Shown: positions 42,228-50,555 of the stretch, in pieces
Layout of the letters: each line of letters begins with the position of its first letter
Numbering within the stretch: the stretch's first letter is position 1
From: JAAYDY01 sp964500225
Lineage (GTDB): Bacteria; Planctomycetota; Phycisphaerae; FEN-1346; JAACEH01
Length of the DNA: 64,000 nt
Assembly (NCBI GenBank): GCA_964500225.1
Contig: CAZCOA010000002.1
Span: forward strand, 62,001 to 126,000
Direction of reading: 5' to 3'
Position numbers and translations under genes: made by a program
The notes under the pieces: model-generated
The model's input: only the letters and a program-made list of their open reading frames with translations
Database searches by the model: none
What the model was told of the DNA's origin: nothing

Positions 42228-42989
42228 GTGGTCTGCGAGACGTATTTCCAGGGCGAATCCGTCGTGCATCGGTTGGATCCGCGGATCAAGTTCCTCGCGG
42301 CCATGGCCTTTTCGTTGACCGTCGCAACCAGTAACCAACCGCTGGTTCTTGCCGCTGCGCTGGCAGCAGCCGTTGTGTTGGCCCTACCCGCCCGTCTGCC
42401 GTTCGGTCCGCTGCTGAAACGTATGGCGACACTGAACGTGTTTGTTCTGCTGATGACGCTTCTGATGCCGCTGAGCACGCCGGGGCGGTCGCTTGCGACG
42501 CTGGGCCCCCTGCGATTCACCTACGAAGGGCTCGCACTCAGCGGCCGCATCGCCCTGAAAAGCAATGCCATTGTGCTGGCGGTAACCGTGCTGCTGAGCA
42601 CGGTCGAAATCACGCGACTGGGCCACGCGATGAGCCACCTTCGTCTGCCCTCGAAGCTGATTCACCTGATGCTCATGACCGTGCGTTATGTGGATGTGCT
42701 GCACCACGAGTACCACCGCCTGGCCACGGCCATGAAAGTGCGCGGCTTTCGGGCTGCGATGAACATGCACACCTACCGGTCGCTGGGCAACCTCGTCGGG
42801 ATGCTTCTGGTGCGGAGCTTCGACCGGTCCCAGCGGATCGTGGCAGCCATGAAGTGTCGCGGCTTCAACGGGCGGTTTTACGTGCTGGACCATTTCCGCT
42901 TCGCCGCACGCGATGCGGTGTTCGCCGTCCTGGCGGGACTCGTCACGGCCGGTCTGGTGATGGGGGAATACGCGTGGCCGATCCGCTGA
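42228..42989 (+). CDS. nikQ: ECF transporter T component, CbiQ/NikQ
   Basis: 253 aa from the GTG at 42228 with AGGA seven bases upstream. The N-terminal HRLDPRIKFLAAMAF is characteristic, and the two coupling helices end in the Ala-Arg-Gly-like motifs MKVRGFRAAM and MKCRGFNGRF that dock the ATPase. Five transmembrane helices. It overlaps nikO by 16 bases. Works with NikM and NikO to pull metal inward. Confidence 0.93.
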   Translation: MVCETYFQGESVVHRLDPRIKFLAAMAFSLTVATSNQPLVLAAALAAAVVLALPARLPFGPLLKRMATLNVFVLLMTLLMPLSTPGRSLATLGPLRFTYEGLALSGRIALKSNAIVLAVTVLLSTVEITRLGHAMSHLRLPSKLIHLMLMTVRYVDVLHHEYHRLATAMKVRGFRAAMNMHTYRSLGNLVGMLLVRSFDRSQRIVAAMKCRGFNGRFYVLDHFRFAARDAVFAVLAGLVTAGLVMGEYAWPIR

Positions 42990-43651
42990 TGGAACTGTGC
43001 GGCGTGCATTTCGCCTACGATGGGGCGCCGCCCGTGCTGGCCGGTGTGGATTTTCGCCTCGATGCCGGCCGGCGCGTGGCCGTGGTCGGCCCGACCGGCA
43101 GCGGCAAGACCACCCTGCTGCATCTGATGGTTGGTCTGCTGCGGCCGACGGCAGGGACAATCCGCCTCTTCGGCCGGGCCAGGCACGAGGAATCCGACTT
43201 TGCAGAGATACGGGGCCGCGTGGGACTGCTTTTTCAGGATGCCGAGGACCAGCTTTTCTGCCCGACGGTGGCCGAGGACGTGGCCTTCGGGCCCCTGAAC
43301 CAAGGGAAGACTCGCGACCAGGCCGTCGAGATCGTCCGCCGCACGCTCGCGTCGCTGGGGCTCTCAGGCTACGAGGACCGCGTCACATACCGCCTGTCGG
43401 GCGGCGAAAAGCGGCTGGTGTCGCTCGCCACCGTGCTGGCGATGGAGCCGGAGATTCTGCTGCTGGACGAGCCGACCGCCGGCCTGGACGATCGGACCAT
43501 GGAACGGATCGTGGATATTCTGTCGCATTTGCCGCAAGCCATGGTGATCATTTCGCACCAAAAAGAGTTCCTGCGGCAGGTGACGCAGGCGACGGTCCAG
43601 TTGCGAGACCGGCGTCTGACGCCCGGCGAACCCGACCGCGACAGCACGTAA
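42974..43651 (+). CDS. nikO: ECF transporter ATPase, CbiO/NikO
   Basis: 225 aa from the GTG at 42974 with GGGGGA upstream. ABC ATPase: Walker A GPTGSGKTT (residues 39-47), Q-loop LFQDAEDQLFCPT, signature LSGGEKRLVS, Walker B ILLLDEPTAGLDD, H-loop VIISHQ. The LFCPTVAEDVAFGP text is typical of CbiO/EcfA. Last gene of the operon; no terminator hairpin was recognised in the next 60 bases. Confidence 0.95.
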   Translation: MADPLMELCGVHFAYDGAPPVLAGVDFRLDAGRRVAVVGPTGSGKTTLLHLMVGLLRPTAGTIRLFGRARHEESDFAEIRGRVGLLFQDAEDQLFCPTVAEDVAFGPLNQGKTRDQAVEIVRRTLASLGLSGYEDRVTYRLSGGEKRLVSLATVLAMEPEILLLDEPTAGLDDRTMERIVDILSHLPQAMVIISHQKEFLRQVTQATVQLRDRRLTPGEPDRDST

Positions 43652-43889
43652 CCCACTGCATTTCAACTCGTTAAGAGTCACGCACCACGCTGTCGCGGGA
43701 TCCTGCCGCCTGCCGCCCGGAGGAAATAGCCGGCTCGGTAACCCCGTTTTTCGGGCACGTCACGACAACGATTCTGCCGATATAGACCTCACGAAGCGAC
43801 AACGTTGTATTGCGACATGCGAGGCCCCCGCCTGTGCCGTCGCAGTGGGTGCGCCTTCGCTGAATGCTGCCATCGGAGGTCACCACCGA

Positions 43890-44897
43890 ATGACCACAAC
43901 CCGGACTCCGCCAACAACAAACCTCCGCAAGAGCTATATTCCGGTGCCTGTGGACCTGTTCGTTGAAGGTTCCGTGCCGACATTTGCCCTGTATGCCCGC
44001 CCGCACGGGGCGGCCATCGAGTGCATCTGTCACAGCGGCGAGAGGCTGGACCGCGCGAGGCTGGACGAGGTGAAGGAGGCCGGCGCGCGGGTCTTCTATG
44101 TGGATACGGCCGAGCACCGCGCTTACCAGAAATATGCCGAGGCGGCCCTGAGCAACGTCGTCGGCCGCACCGACCTATCCACCCCGAAAAAGGTGGAGAT
44201 CTGCTACAACACGACGCGAGAGCTGATCCGCGAGGCCTTCGAATCGAGCAACCTGGAGCAGATGGTGGACACCCACCGGGAAACGTGGGTGAACAACATG
44301 GTCAGCCTAATCTGTAGCGACGAGGCGGCCCTAGACAGTATGGTCGGCATGTTGTCGCACGACTACTACACCTACACGCACATGGTCAATGTGAGTGTGA
44401 TGGTGACGGCCCTGGCCTATCGCCTCGGGTATCGCGACAAGGATCTCCTGCGGCAGATAGCCGGCGGAGGCCTCTTGCACGACATTGGCAAGACGAGTGT
44501 CCGCCCCGAGACGCTGAACAAAGTCGGTCGCCTGGCACCGGCGGAATGGGACGAACTCAAACGGCATCCGGACCTGGGGTTGCAAGTGCTGCACAGCCGC
44601 CCGGGAATCAAGCCGCTGGAGCTGATGATGGTTCATCAGCACCACGAGAAGCTGGACGGCAGCGGTTATCCTCAGGGGCTGCTCGGGTCGGAAATCACCG
44701 CCGAAGCCCAGATAACGGCCGTGGTGGACATCTACGATGCGCTGACGTCGAAGCGTCCTTATCGCGAAGCAATGCCTCACGAACGGGCCGCGACGATCCT
44801 CAGGGAAGAGGCCGCGGCCAAGATTAACCGCGACATGGTCGTGGCCTGGATCGATGCGGTGGAACGGATTCGGGCTCAGGAGCATCGGCATGAGTGA
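43890..44897 (+). CDS. HD-GYP domain protein (predicted c-di-GMP phosphodiesterase)
   Basis: 335 aa from the ATG at 43890, with GGAGGT nine bases upstream. N-terminal ~110 residues resemble the DUF3391-like domain that precedes some HD-GYP domains. The HD-GYP domain has H164, HD at 197-198 (LLHDIGK) and HHEKLDGSGYP at 251-261, all metal and GYP residues present, so it is likely active. Hydrolyses c-di-GMP to GMP or pGpG. It overlaps the PilZ gene by 8 bases, linking breakdown and sensing of the messenger. Confidence 0.93.
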   Translation: MTTTRTPPTTNLRKSYIPVPVDLFVEGSVPTFALYARPHGAAIECICHSGERLDRARLDEVKEAGARVFYVDTAEHRAYQKYAEAALSNVVGRTDLSTPKKVEICYNTTRELIREAFESSNLEQMVDTHRETWVNNMVSLICSDEAALDSMVGMLSHDYYTYTHMVNVSVMVTALAYRLGYRDKDLLRQIAGGGLLHDIGKTSVRPETLNKVGRLAPAEWDELKRHPDLGLQVLHSRPGIKPLELMMVHQHHEKLDGSGYPQGLLGSEITAEAQITAVVDIYDALTSKRPYREAMPHERAATILREEAAAKINRDMVVAWIDAVERIRAQEHRHE

Positions 44898-45327
44898 AGA
44901 AACAGAAGCCCATCTCGACGCACTGCGCCGGACCTTGAAACGTCTGGTGGAGGACGAGGCGGACCGACCAGCCGCCAAAGGAGCCGAGAAACGACGGCAT
45001 GATCGCCATCTCTATATGACGGAGGTGGAGGTTCGGTACGTCAAGCGGTACGAGCAGGTCAGCGACTGCCCGGACGAGTTCACGGCCATCACCAAAGACG
45101 TCAGCCGCAGCGGCATCAGCTTCATCCACGTGTATCAGATGTACGCCGGCGAGATCGTGCGGGTGGAGCTCACGGTTCAAAACATCAGGAAACACCTGCT
45201 GGTGCGTATCGTCCGGTGCCGCCGCGCAGGGTTGAAGGTGTTCGACATTGCGGGTGTGTTCATTTCGCCGGAAGAGGCCCAGGCGGCCACCGAATCGCAT
45301 CAGGGTGCGTCACAACAGCAGTCTTGA
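44890..45327 (+). CDS. PilZ-domain c-di-GMP receptor protein
   Basis: 145 aa from the ATG at 44890, within the end of the HD-GYP gene. RRHDR (35-39, RxxxR) and DVSRSGISF (DxSxxG) form the c-di-GMP binding motif of PilZ. The N-terminal 30 residues are a charged helix (EAHLDALRRTLKRLVEDEAD). Probable effector for motility or attachment; the target is unknown. Its stop lies 26 bases before the convergent end of the PHP gene. Confidence 0.9.
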   Translation: MSEETEAHLDALRRTLKRLVEDEADRPAAKGAEKRRHDRHLYMTEVEVRYVKRYEQVSDCPDEFTAITKDVSRSGISFIHVYQMYAGEIVRVELTVQNIRKHLLVRIVRCRRAGLKVFDIAGVFISPEEAQAATESHQGASQQQS

Positions 45328-45352
45328 CCGCCGGTCGCGCCGCCGCAGACCG

Positions 45353-46711
45353 TCAAACGTTCTCACCGGCCCGTCGCTGCAACTGTTCCAGGAACTCATC
45401 GAGCGGCATCTGCGGTCGCAGGTTGCCGCGGCGGTACGCCGGACGCGAGTCCAGGACGCCGAATCCCAGGGTGATCTCGCCCGTGTCCACGCCTGGACCC
45501 AGCACATGAAAATCGCTGCCGTGCGAAGCCGCCAGCAAGGACTTCCGCCCGGCGACTGCCGCGCCGACCGACGCGTTGTACAACTTCACGGTCTCCAGCC
45601 AGTAAAGAACGTCCGTTTCGTTATCCCGGGCGCAAGCTACCTCGATACCGTCCAAGCCATAGGTCTCGGCCAGATTGAAGACGAGTTTGCGGACGGCCCC
45701 GAGCGATAGACGCCCCTTGGTGACGAGTTCCTTCGGGTGGGCCATGACCGTGGCCGCCGGAACGCCCGCACGCAAGGCGCTCCGCACCAGGGCGAACGAC
45801 TCGGCCGTCAGGTCGGGCGTCTTGCCATGTGGCCGGCCGCCGCTCCAGGACTCCAGAAACGGCGTGACGACCTTCGTGTGGAACGTCCGCGGATCGTGAA
45901 TGCGGAGCGACGACCGTTGTTCGGGCGACAGGCGAGCCAGCCCCAGCACGCAAAGTGTCCCCGGGAAATACGGTTGTCGGCCTTCGTACCAGCGGTCGTA
46001 CTCCTCGAGGGTAATGAGCCGTTCGGCAGGCACCTTCTGACGCCGAAGCCACCGGTTCACGTGGTCCAGACACGCCAGACTTTTCTCGTGCATCAGCGAC
46101 TGCCGCCGCTTCAGGACACTGCGAAACCGCGATGAGCCGCTCGACTGCAGGTAGCTGAACAGCTTGCCCGCATCGGGGAAATAAGCCAGAATCTCCAGGC
46201 CCGGCTGATCCGTGGAGAGTTCGACGCCGCAGATCACGCGGACCCCGATGAGCATTCCTTCACGAAACGCCTCGCGGCACCCGTCCACACTGTCGTGGTC
46301 GGTCAGGGCGATGGCATGCAGTCCCAGCACCCGCGCCAGCCATGGCAATTTCCGCGGCGGCACTTTGCCGTCGCTGACGCTGCTGTGCAGGTGGAGGTCG
46401 CCGCCCAGCACGCCCAGATCGGCCAGTTGGGCGATGCGATTTTCCGAAAAGCAACGGGCAGCCAGAAGTTCGGTGAGTTCCTGGTACGAGCCGGCCGCCT
46501 CCAAGGCGTCGCGCAGCACATAGAGCGCCCTCTCGAGTTCCTGGTACGCCTCCGGCGACGAGGCCGCACGCACCTCCGGCCGCGGATGTGCTTCGGTCCT
46601 GTCGCCGACGGTGCTGCGCGAGGACATCCGCCTGGCACTATGACGCGTCGCCCGCTTGGCAACGCGCCGCGTGCGGCGCACCGGCTTGTTCGTAGCTCGC
46701 TTCGAGGGCAT
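45353..46711 (-). CDS. PHP-domain phosphoesterase with basic N-terminal tail
   Basis: 452 aa from the ATG at 46711 with GAAGGA upstream. The PHP metal motifs are all present: HxH at 107-109 (GDLHLHSS), LTDHDSVDG, CGVELST, and SHGSDFH near the end. The first ~50 residues are Arg/Lys-rich (KPVRRTRRVAKR), like a nucleic-acid-binding tail. The region between the second and last motifs is long. It probably hydrolyses a phosphoester of a nucleotide or RNA/DNA end; not a polymerase. Tail function is inferred from composition only. Confidence 0.82.
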   Translation of the reverse strand: MPSKRATNKPVRRTRRVAKRATRHSARRMSSRSTVGDRTEAHPRPEVRAASSPEAYQELERALYVLRDALEAAGSYQELTELLAARCFSENRIAQLADLGVLGGDLHLHSSVSDGKVPPRKLPWLARVLGLHAIALTDHDSVDGCREAFREGMLIGVRVICGVELSTDQPGLEILAYFPDAGKLFSYLQSSGSSRFRSVLKRRQSLMHEKSLACLDHVNRWLRRQKVPAERLITLEEYDRWYEGRQPYFPGTLCVLGLARLSPEQRSSLRIHDPRTFHTKVVTPFLESWSGGRPHGKTPDLTAESFALVRSALRAGVPAATVMAHPKELVTKGRLSLGAVRKLVFNLAETYGLDGIEVACARDNETDVLYWLETVKLYNASVGAAVAGRKSLLAASHGSDFHVLGPGVDTGEITLGFGVLDSRPAYRRGNLRPQMPLDEFLEQLQRRAGENV

Positions 46712-46743
46712 CCCGGTTCCTTCAAGACCTGACTCGGTGCGGC

Positions 46744-46772
46744 GATTATGCCAGTCCCCCCTACAAAACTCA
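46744..46772 (-). promoter_or_regulatory. Candidate promoter for the PHP gene
   Basis: Minus strand TTGAGT (46767-46772), 17-base spacer, CATAAT (46744-46749). Confidence 0.45.
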
Positions 46773-46841
46773 AAGGAAAACCAGCCCCTTGGGCGCGGCC
46801 GTCTAGGCCGCGTGGCCGAAAGACTGCCGCACCGCAGCCCC

Positions 46842-47792
46842 TCATTCGAGGCCGTCCGGCAACGTGGCCGCGGCGGCCAGAGCGACCAGGTTCTCGCGAC
46901 ACTCGGCAACCGTGCGGCAACCGACCAGGGCAAAGACGTTCAGCGGCTGTCGGAAGAGCCACGCCAGGGCCACCTGCGGCACCGTCAGCCCGAGACGCGC
47001 GGCCACCTGCTCGATGCGGTCCAGGCGGCGGAAGTTCTCGTCTGTGCAATAGCTGCTGACGACCAGCTTCTCGATGGGGTCTTGGAACGTCTGGAGGTTG
47101 TCACGGCGGTAACGGCCGGTCAGGAACCCGCCGGCCAACGACGACCAGATCAGCAGCGCCATACCCGTCTCGGCATACCAGCGGCGGTCGGCCTCGCCGG
47201 CGGGACCGCTCAGGCTGATGCATCCGGGCCACGGAACCTCTCGCGGCACGGCCAGGCTCAGGTGCGGGCTGCTGGCGGCGAAGCCTGTGAGCCCGTGGGC
47301 GGCGGCGTACTCATTGGCGGCGCGGACGCGGGCGGCCGTCCAGTTCGATCCGCCGAACGCGCGGATACGGCCCGCCTCGCGGTGCGCATTCAGGGCCTCG
47401 ACGATCGGCCCGACTTCGACCGACGGGTCGTCGCGATGCAACAGGTACAGGTCGATGTGGCCGGTCCTCAGCCGCTCGAGGCTCGTTGCCAGGTCGCTTG
47501 CGATGTCGGCCGGTGTCACGCGGGGGCGACCCTGTCGCGGGTGGGCTCCCTTGTCGATGATCACCACGCGGTCGCGCAGGCCGCGACGGTCGATCCATCC
47601 GCCCAGAACGATCTCGCTCTGCCCGCCGCCGTACACAAAGGCCGTGTCGAACGTGTTGCATCCCAGCTCGAACACGCCGTCATACAGTTCCTCGAGTTCC
47701 GCCTGCCGGGCCAGGGTGTGGCCCTCGGTCCCCTGGACGAGCCGCGAGAGCGGCTTGTCGATTCCCGGCACGTGGCCGTAGTGCATGGTCAC
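46842..47792 (-). CDS. Aldo/keto reductase
   Basis: 316 aa from the GTG at 47792, which has AGGAG about eight bases upstream; ATG 47786 is an alternative. Catalytic residues in NTFDTAFVYGGGQ (Asp, Tyr), IIDKGAHP (Lys) and YLLHRDDP (His). Typical length, with the cofactor region LAWLFRQPLNVFALVGCRT at the C-terminus. It lies downstream of a Gfo/Idh/MocA dehydrogenase on the same strand (35-base gap), suggesting joint sugar or polyol metabolism. Confidence 0.88.
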   Translation of the reverse strand: MTMHYGHVPGIDKPLSRLVQGTEGHTLARQAELEELYDGVFELGCNTFDTAFVYGGGQSEIVLGGWIDRRGLRDRVVIIDKGAHPRQGRPRVTPADIASDLATSLERLRTGHIDLYLLHRDDPSVEVGPIVEALNAHREAGRIRAFGGSNWTAARVRAANEYAAAHGLTGFAASSPHLSLAVPREVPWPGCISLSGPAGEADRRWYAETGMALLIWSSLAGGFLTGRYRRDNLQTFQDPIEKLVVSSYCTDENFRRLDRIEQVAARLGLTVPQVALAWLFRQPLNVFALVGCRTVAECRENLVALAAAATLPDGLE

Positions 47793-47827
47793 GGCGTCTC
47801 TCCTTTCTTCCTTGCCGCCGTGGTCGA

Positions 47828-48814
47828 TCATTCCATCGGATAGGTCATGCCCCACTGGGCCCGGATGCGGTCCAGCGTGCGCATCACGGCCAGCGTTTCG
47901 TCCAGCGGTATCACGTCGCTTTCGGTCAATCCCTGCCGCAGGCACCGGACCACTTCGGCCACTTCACCCTCGTAACCGTTGCAGGCGTGCGGCAACTCGA
48001 ACACCTGTTCCTGGCCGCCGCGAGGACAGAGGCTCAGCCGTTTCCCACACCACCAGGCCGTGTGCAGCCGGATGTGGCCCGTGGTTCCCATGATCGTCGC
48101 TTCCATGGGCGAGAAGGTCCTTATGGCGGCAAACAGGCTCGCCATGCGCCCGCCGGGGTACTTCAGCACGTAGGCCGATTGCTCGTCCACGCCGGTAGAG
48201 CCGACGTCGGCCAGCGCGGCCACGTCGGTGGGCTCGCCGCCGAAGAGCATCGAGGCCAACGACACGGGGTAAACACCCACGTCCAGCAGCGCGCCGCCGC
48301 CGAGGCCCGGATCGAACAGGCGACTGGTCGGATCCACTTCGCTGCGGAAGCCGAAGTCGGCCGCCACGAGCCGCACCTCGCCGATGGCGCCCTGGGCGAT
48401 CAGCTCGCGCGTGCGGATCAGCGTCGGCAGAAACCGCGTCCACATGGCTTCCATCAGGAAAAGCTTGCGACGGCGGGCCAGGTCGATGACGGCCCGGGCC
48501 TGTGCGGCATTGATGGCGAACGGCTTTTCGCACAGGACGGCCTTGCCTGCTTCCAGCGCCAGGTGCGCATGCTCGGCGTGCATCGCGTGCGGCGTCGCGA
48601 CGTAGATAACGTCCACATCCGGGTCGTCGGCCAGGGCCTTGTAGCTGCCGTGAGCCCGCCCGGCGGAGAACTCCGCGGCAAAGGCATCGGCTTTCTCGCG
48701 GCTGCGCGACGCCACGGCCGCCAGTTCCGCGCCGTCCGCGAAGTTCACGGCCTTGGCCACTTTCCGCGCGATCTTGCCGCACCCGAGAACGCCCCAACGA
48801 ATGGTTCTTTCCAT
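47828..48814 (-). CDS. Gfo/Idh/MocA-family oxidoreductase
   Basis: 328 aa from the ATG at 48814, GGAGG upstream. NAD(P)-binding GVLGCGKIARKVA near the N-terminus, then CEKPFAINAAQARAVIDLA, which contains the EKP motif, and the Gfo-type C-terminal half with GGGALLDVGVYPVSLASMLFGG. It oxidises or reduces hydroxyl groups of sugars, inositols or related compounds. The substrate is not predictable from sequence. Followed by the AKR gene. Confidence 0.9.
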   Translation of the reverse strand: MERTIRWGVLGCGKIARKVAKAVNFADGAELAAVASRSREKADAFAAEFSAGRAHGSYKALADDPDVDVIYVATPHAMHAEHAHLALEAGKAVLCEKPFAINAAQARAVIDLARRRKLFLMEAMWTRFLPTLIRTRELIAQGAIGEVRLVAADFGFRSEVDPTSRLFDPGLGGGALLDVGVYPVSLASMLFGGEPTDVAALADVGSTGVDEQSAYVLKYPGGRMASLFAAIRTFSPMEATIMGTTGHIRLHTAWWCGKRLSLCPRGGQEQVFELPHACNGYEGEVAEVVRCLRQGLTESDVIPLDETLAVMRTLDRIRAQWGMTYPME

Positions 48815-49148
48815 AGCATGGCCTCCGATTCTGCACGGCCCTGCGGCCCCTCGCCGCACTGCCCGACCGCTCGGAACTATTGTCGTTGGACAAGGAAAGA
48901 TTGCAAGCCCGGACCCGCTTCTCGCACGGCCGGCCTCCGACATATGTGCTGCCCGTGTCCCCTGCCCGCCCGACGCTTCGGAGCGTATTCTGTCGGTGCG
49001 ACGCGGTGTATCGAACTGTTGCGGCAGACACAGAGAAGACAAAAAGCCGGGGCACACACGTGCTTGTGACGACGGGAATATGACAGTAGAATAACGACTT
49101 TCAACGGGCGGCGCGTCGCCGTCCGGGACATGCAGAACGAGGGGAGCC
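48815..49148. other. 334-base divergent control region
   Basis: No gene seen between the oxidoreductase and the HAD-IIA gene. The right end contains the promoter at 49064-49092. The left part is moderately AT-rich; the TTGCAA-like boxes on the minus strand are too weak to call. No terminator or repeat recognised. Confidence 0.4.
49064..49092 (+). promoter_or_regulatory. Promoter for the HAD-IIA gene
   Basis: TTGTGA (49064-49069), 17-base spacer, TAGAAT (49087-49092); the predicted start is about 50 bases before the ATG. Confidence 0.55.
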
Positions 49149-49937
49149 ATGGCGGACGAGTTGTTGAAGCAGGTGCGGAGCAAACGGGCCTTCATCTGCG
49201 ACATGGACGGCGTTCTCTACCACGGCAACCGCCTGTTGCCGGGCGTCAAGGAATTCGTCGCCTGGTTGCAGCGCGAGGGCAAACAGTTTCTCTTCCTGAC
49301 CAACAGCAGCGAGCGGTCGCCGCTGGACCTGGAGCGCAAGCTGGCCAATCTGGGCATTCAGGTCGGTGCGGAGCACTACTACACCAGCGCCCTGGCCACG
49401 GCCGGATTCCTGGCCTCGCAGCATCCCGGCGGCACGGCCTACGTCATCGGCGAAACCGGCCTGACCAACGCCCTGTACGATGTCGGGTTCTCGATGAACG
49501 ACACCAATCCCGACTACGTCGTCATCGGCGAGACGCGATCCTACAGCTACGAACGCCTGGCCAAGGCCGTGCAACTGGTCAGCCGCGGCGCGCGGCTCAT
49601 CGGCACCAATCCCGACATCTCCGGCCCGGTCGAGGACGGCATCGTCCCAGCCACCGGAGCCCTCGTTGCGCCGATCGAGCTGGCCACCGGCAAGAAGGCG
49701 TACTTCGTCGGCAAGCCGAACCCGCTCATGATGCGGCACGCCCTCAAGCGGCTCGGCTGCCGCCGCGAGGAGGCCGTCATCATCGGCGATCGTATGGACA
49801 CGGATATCATCGCCGGGATCGAATCCGAAATAGAAACCGTCCTGGTCCTCACGGGGGTGACGTCGCGGGCCGACCTGCCGCGATTCCCCTACGCCCCGCG
49901 TCTGGTCCTGGACGGCGTAGGCCAGATTGTGCCGTAG
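49149..49937 (+). CDS. HAD-IIA family phosphatase (NagD/AraL-like)
   Basis: 262 aa. HAD motifs: DMDGVL (D18, D20), TNSSER, KPNPLMM and GDRMDTDI. The type IIA cap lies between motifs II and III. Such enzymes dephosphorylate small phosphate esters such as UMP, sugar phosphates or 2-phosphoglycolate. GGGGAG precedes the ATG. Substrate undetermined. Confidence 0.92.
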   Translation: MADELLKQVRSKRAFICDMDGVLYHGNRLLPGVKEFVAWLQREGKQFLFLTNSSERSPLDLERKLANLGIQVGAEHYYTSALATAGFLASQHPGGTAYVIGETGLTNALYDVGFSMNDTNPDYVVIGETRSYSYERLAKAVQLVSRGARLIGTNPDISGPVEDGIVPATGALVAPIELATGKKAYFVGKPNPLMMRHALKRLGCRREEAVIIGDRMDTDIIAGIESEIETVLVLTGVTSRADLPRFPYAPRLVLDGVGQIVP

Positions 49938-50038
49938 GCGGCCGGCCTATGCCCGGGGCGTCGTCCGGGACTTCGCCGCACACGGCTGAAACTGTCAGGC
50001 GATGAGTTGTCTGCGGCACTAACGCGAAAGGGATTGAC

Positions 50039-50479
50039 ATGGCGCCAAGGGGCATCGTCCTTCTGGTGTTGGCGACGGGATGTCTGGCGATGGCGGGCGG
50101 ATGCGCGAAGCCGCCGGCTCATCCGCTGGGCGATGGGGCCTTTGTGACCGAGAGCCGTGCGACGGAGATTGCCGCGGCGGTCGATGAGTTGTTCCGCCGC
50201 CGGTCGTGGCAGCTCACGGGCAACGACGAGCAGGAGCGGACGCTCGCCGATGGCACGACGGTGGCCGTGGCCGCCTATCAAGGGCGTACCATGATGGAAC
50301 GTCCGGTGACGGTTCAAGTGCAATATGAACTCGGACAGCCCAGCCAGGTGCTTGTGCTGATCGGCGGCGAGCACGACCGCGAGGCGGCCGGCGCGGCCAT
50401 GGAACTGGAGAACCTGCTCAGCCGCAAGGCGTCCGCGCGCAGCCCGCGCGAGTTGCGTCCGGCAAGCCTCCCGAACTGA
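50039..50479 (+). CDS. Small lipoprotein, unknown function
   Basis: 146 aa. Signal peptide VLLVLATGCLAMAGGC, with Cys at about 22 and a slightly irregular lipobox; an earlier Cys at 15 could also be used. The mature part alternates strands and helices (VDELFRRRSWQLTGNDEQER, MERPVTVQVQYELGQPSQVLVLI) with no catalytic motif. Reads like a small periplasmic alpha/beta domain. No family recognised. 101 bases after the HAD-IIA gene. Confidence 0.68.
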   Translation: MAPRGIVLLVLATGCLAMAGGCAKPPAHPLGDGAFVTESRATEIAAAVDELFRRRSWQLTGNDEQERTLADGTTVAVAAYQGRTMMERPVTVQVQYELGQPSQVLVLIGGEHDREAAGAAMELENLLSRKASARSPRELRPASLPN

Positions 50480-50480
50480 C

Positions 50481-50509
50481 GGGCCCAGGGGGACGCCCCC
50501 CCTGGCCCG
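50481..50509. terminator. GC-rich hairpin after the small lipoprotein
   Basis: GGGC and CAGGGGG pair with CCCCCTG and GCCC across an ACG-containing loop. No T-tract follows, so efficiency is uncertain; it separates two convergent genes. Confidence 0.4.
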
Positions 50510-50555
50510 CGCATAGGCCGACGAGTCGGCCGCGTCTCGAACTGTTCAGACGGGA

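Noticed and set aside
43652..43889. Possible c-di-GMP (GEMM) riboswitch ahead of the HD-GYP gene
   Set aside because: A few words such as TCACGCAC and GGTAACC recall GEMM, but the conserved ACGCAAAGCC block and the tetraloop receptor are not there.
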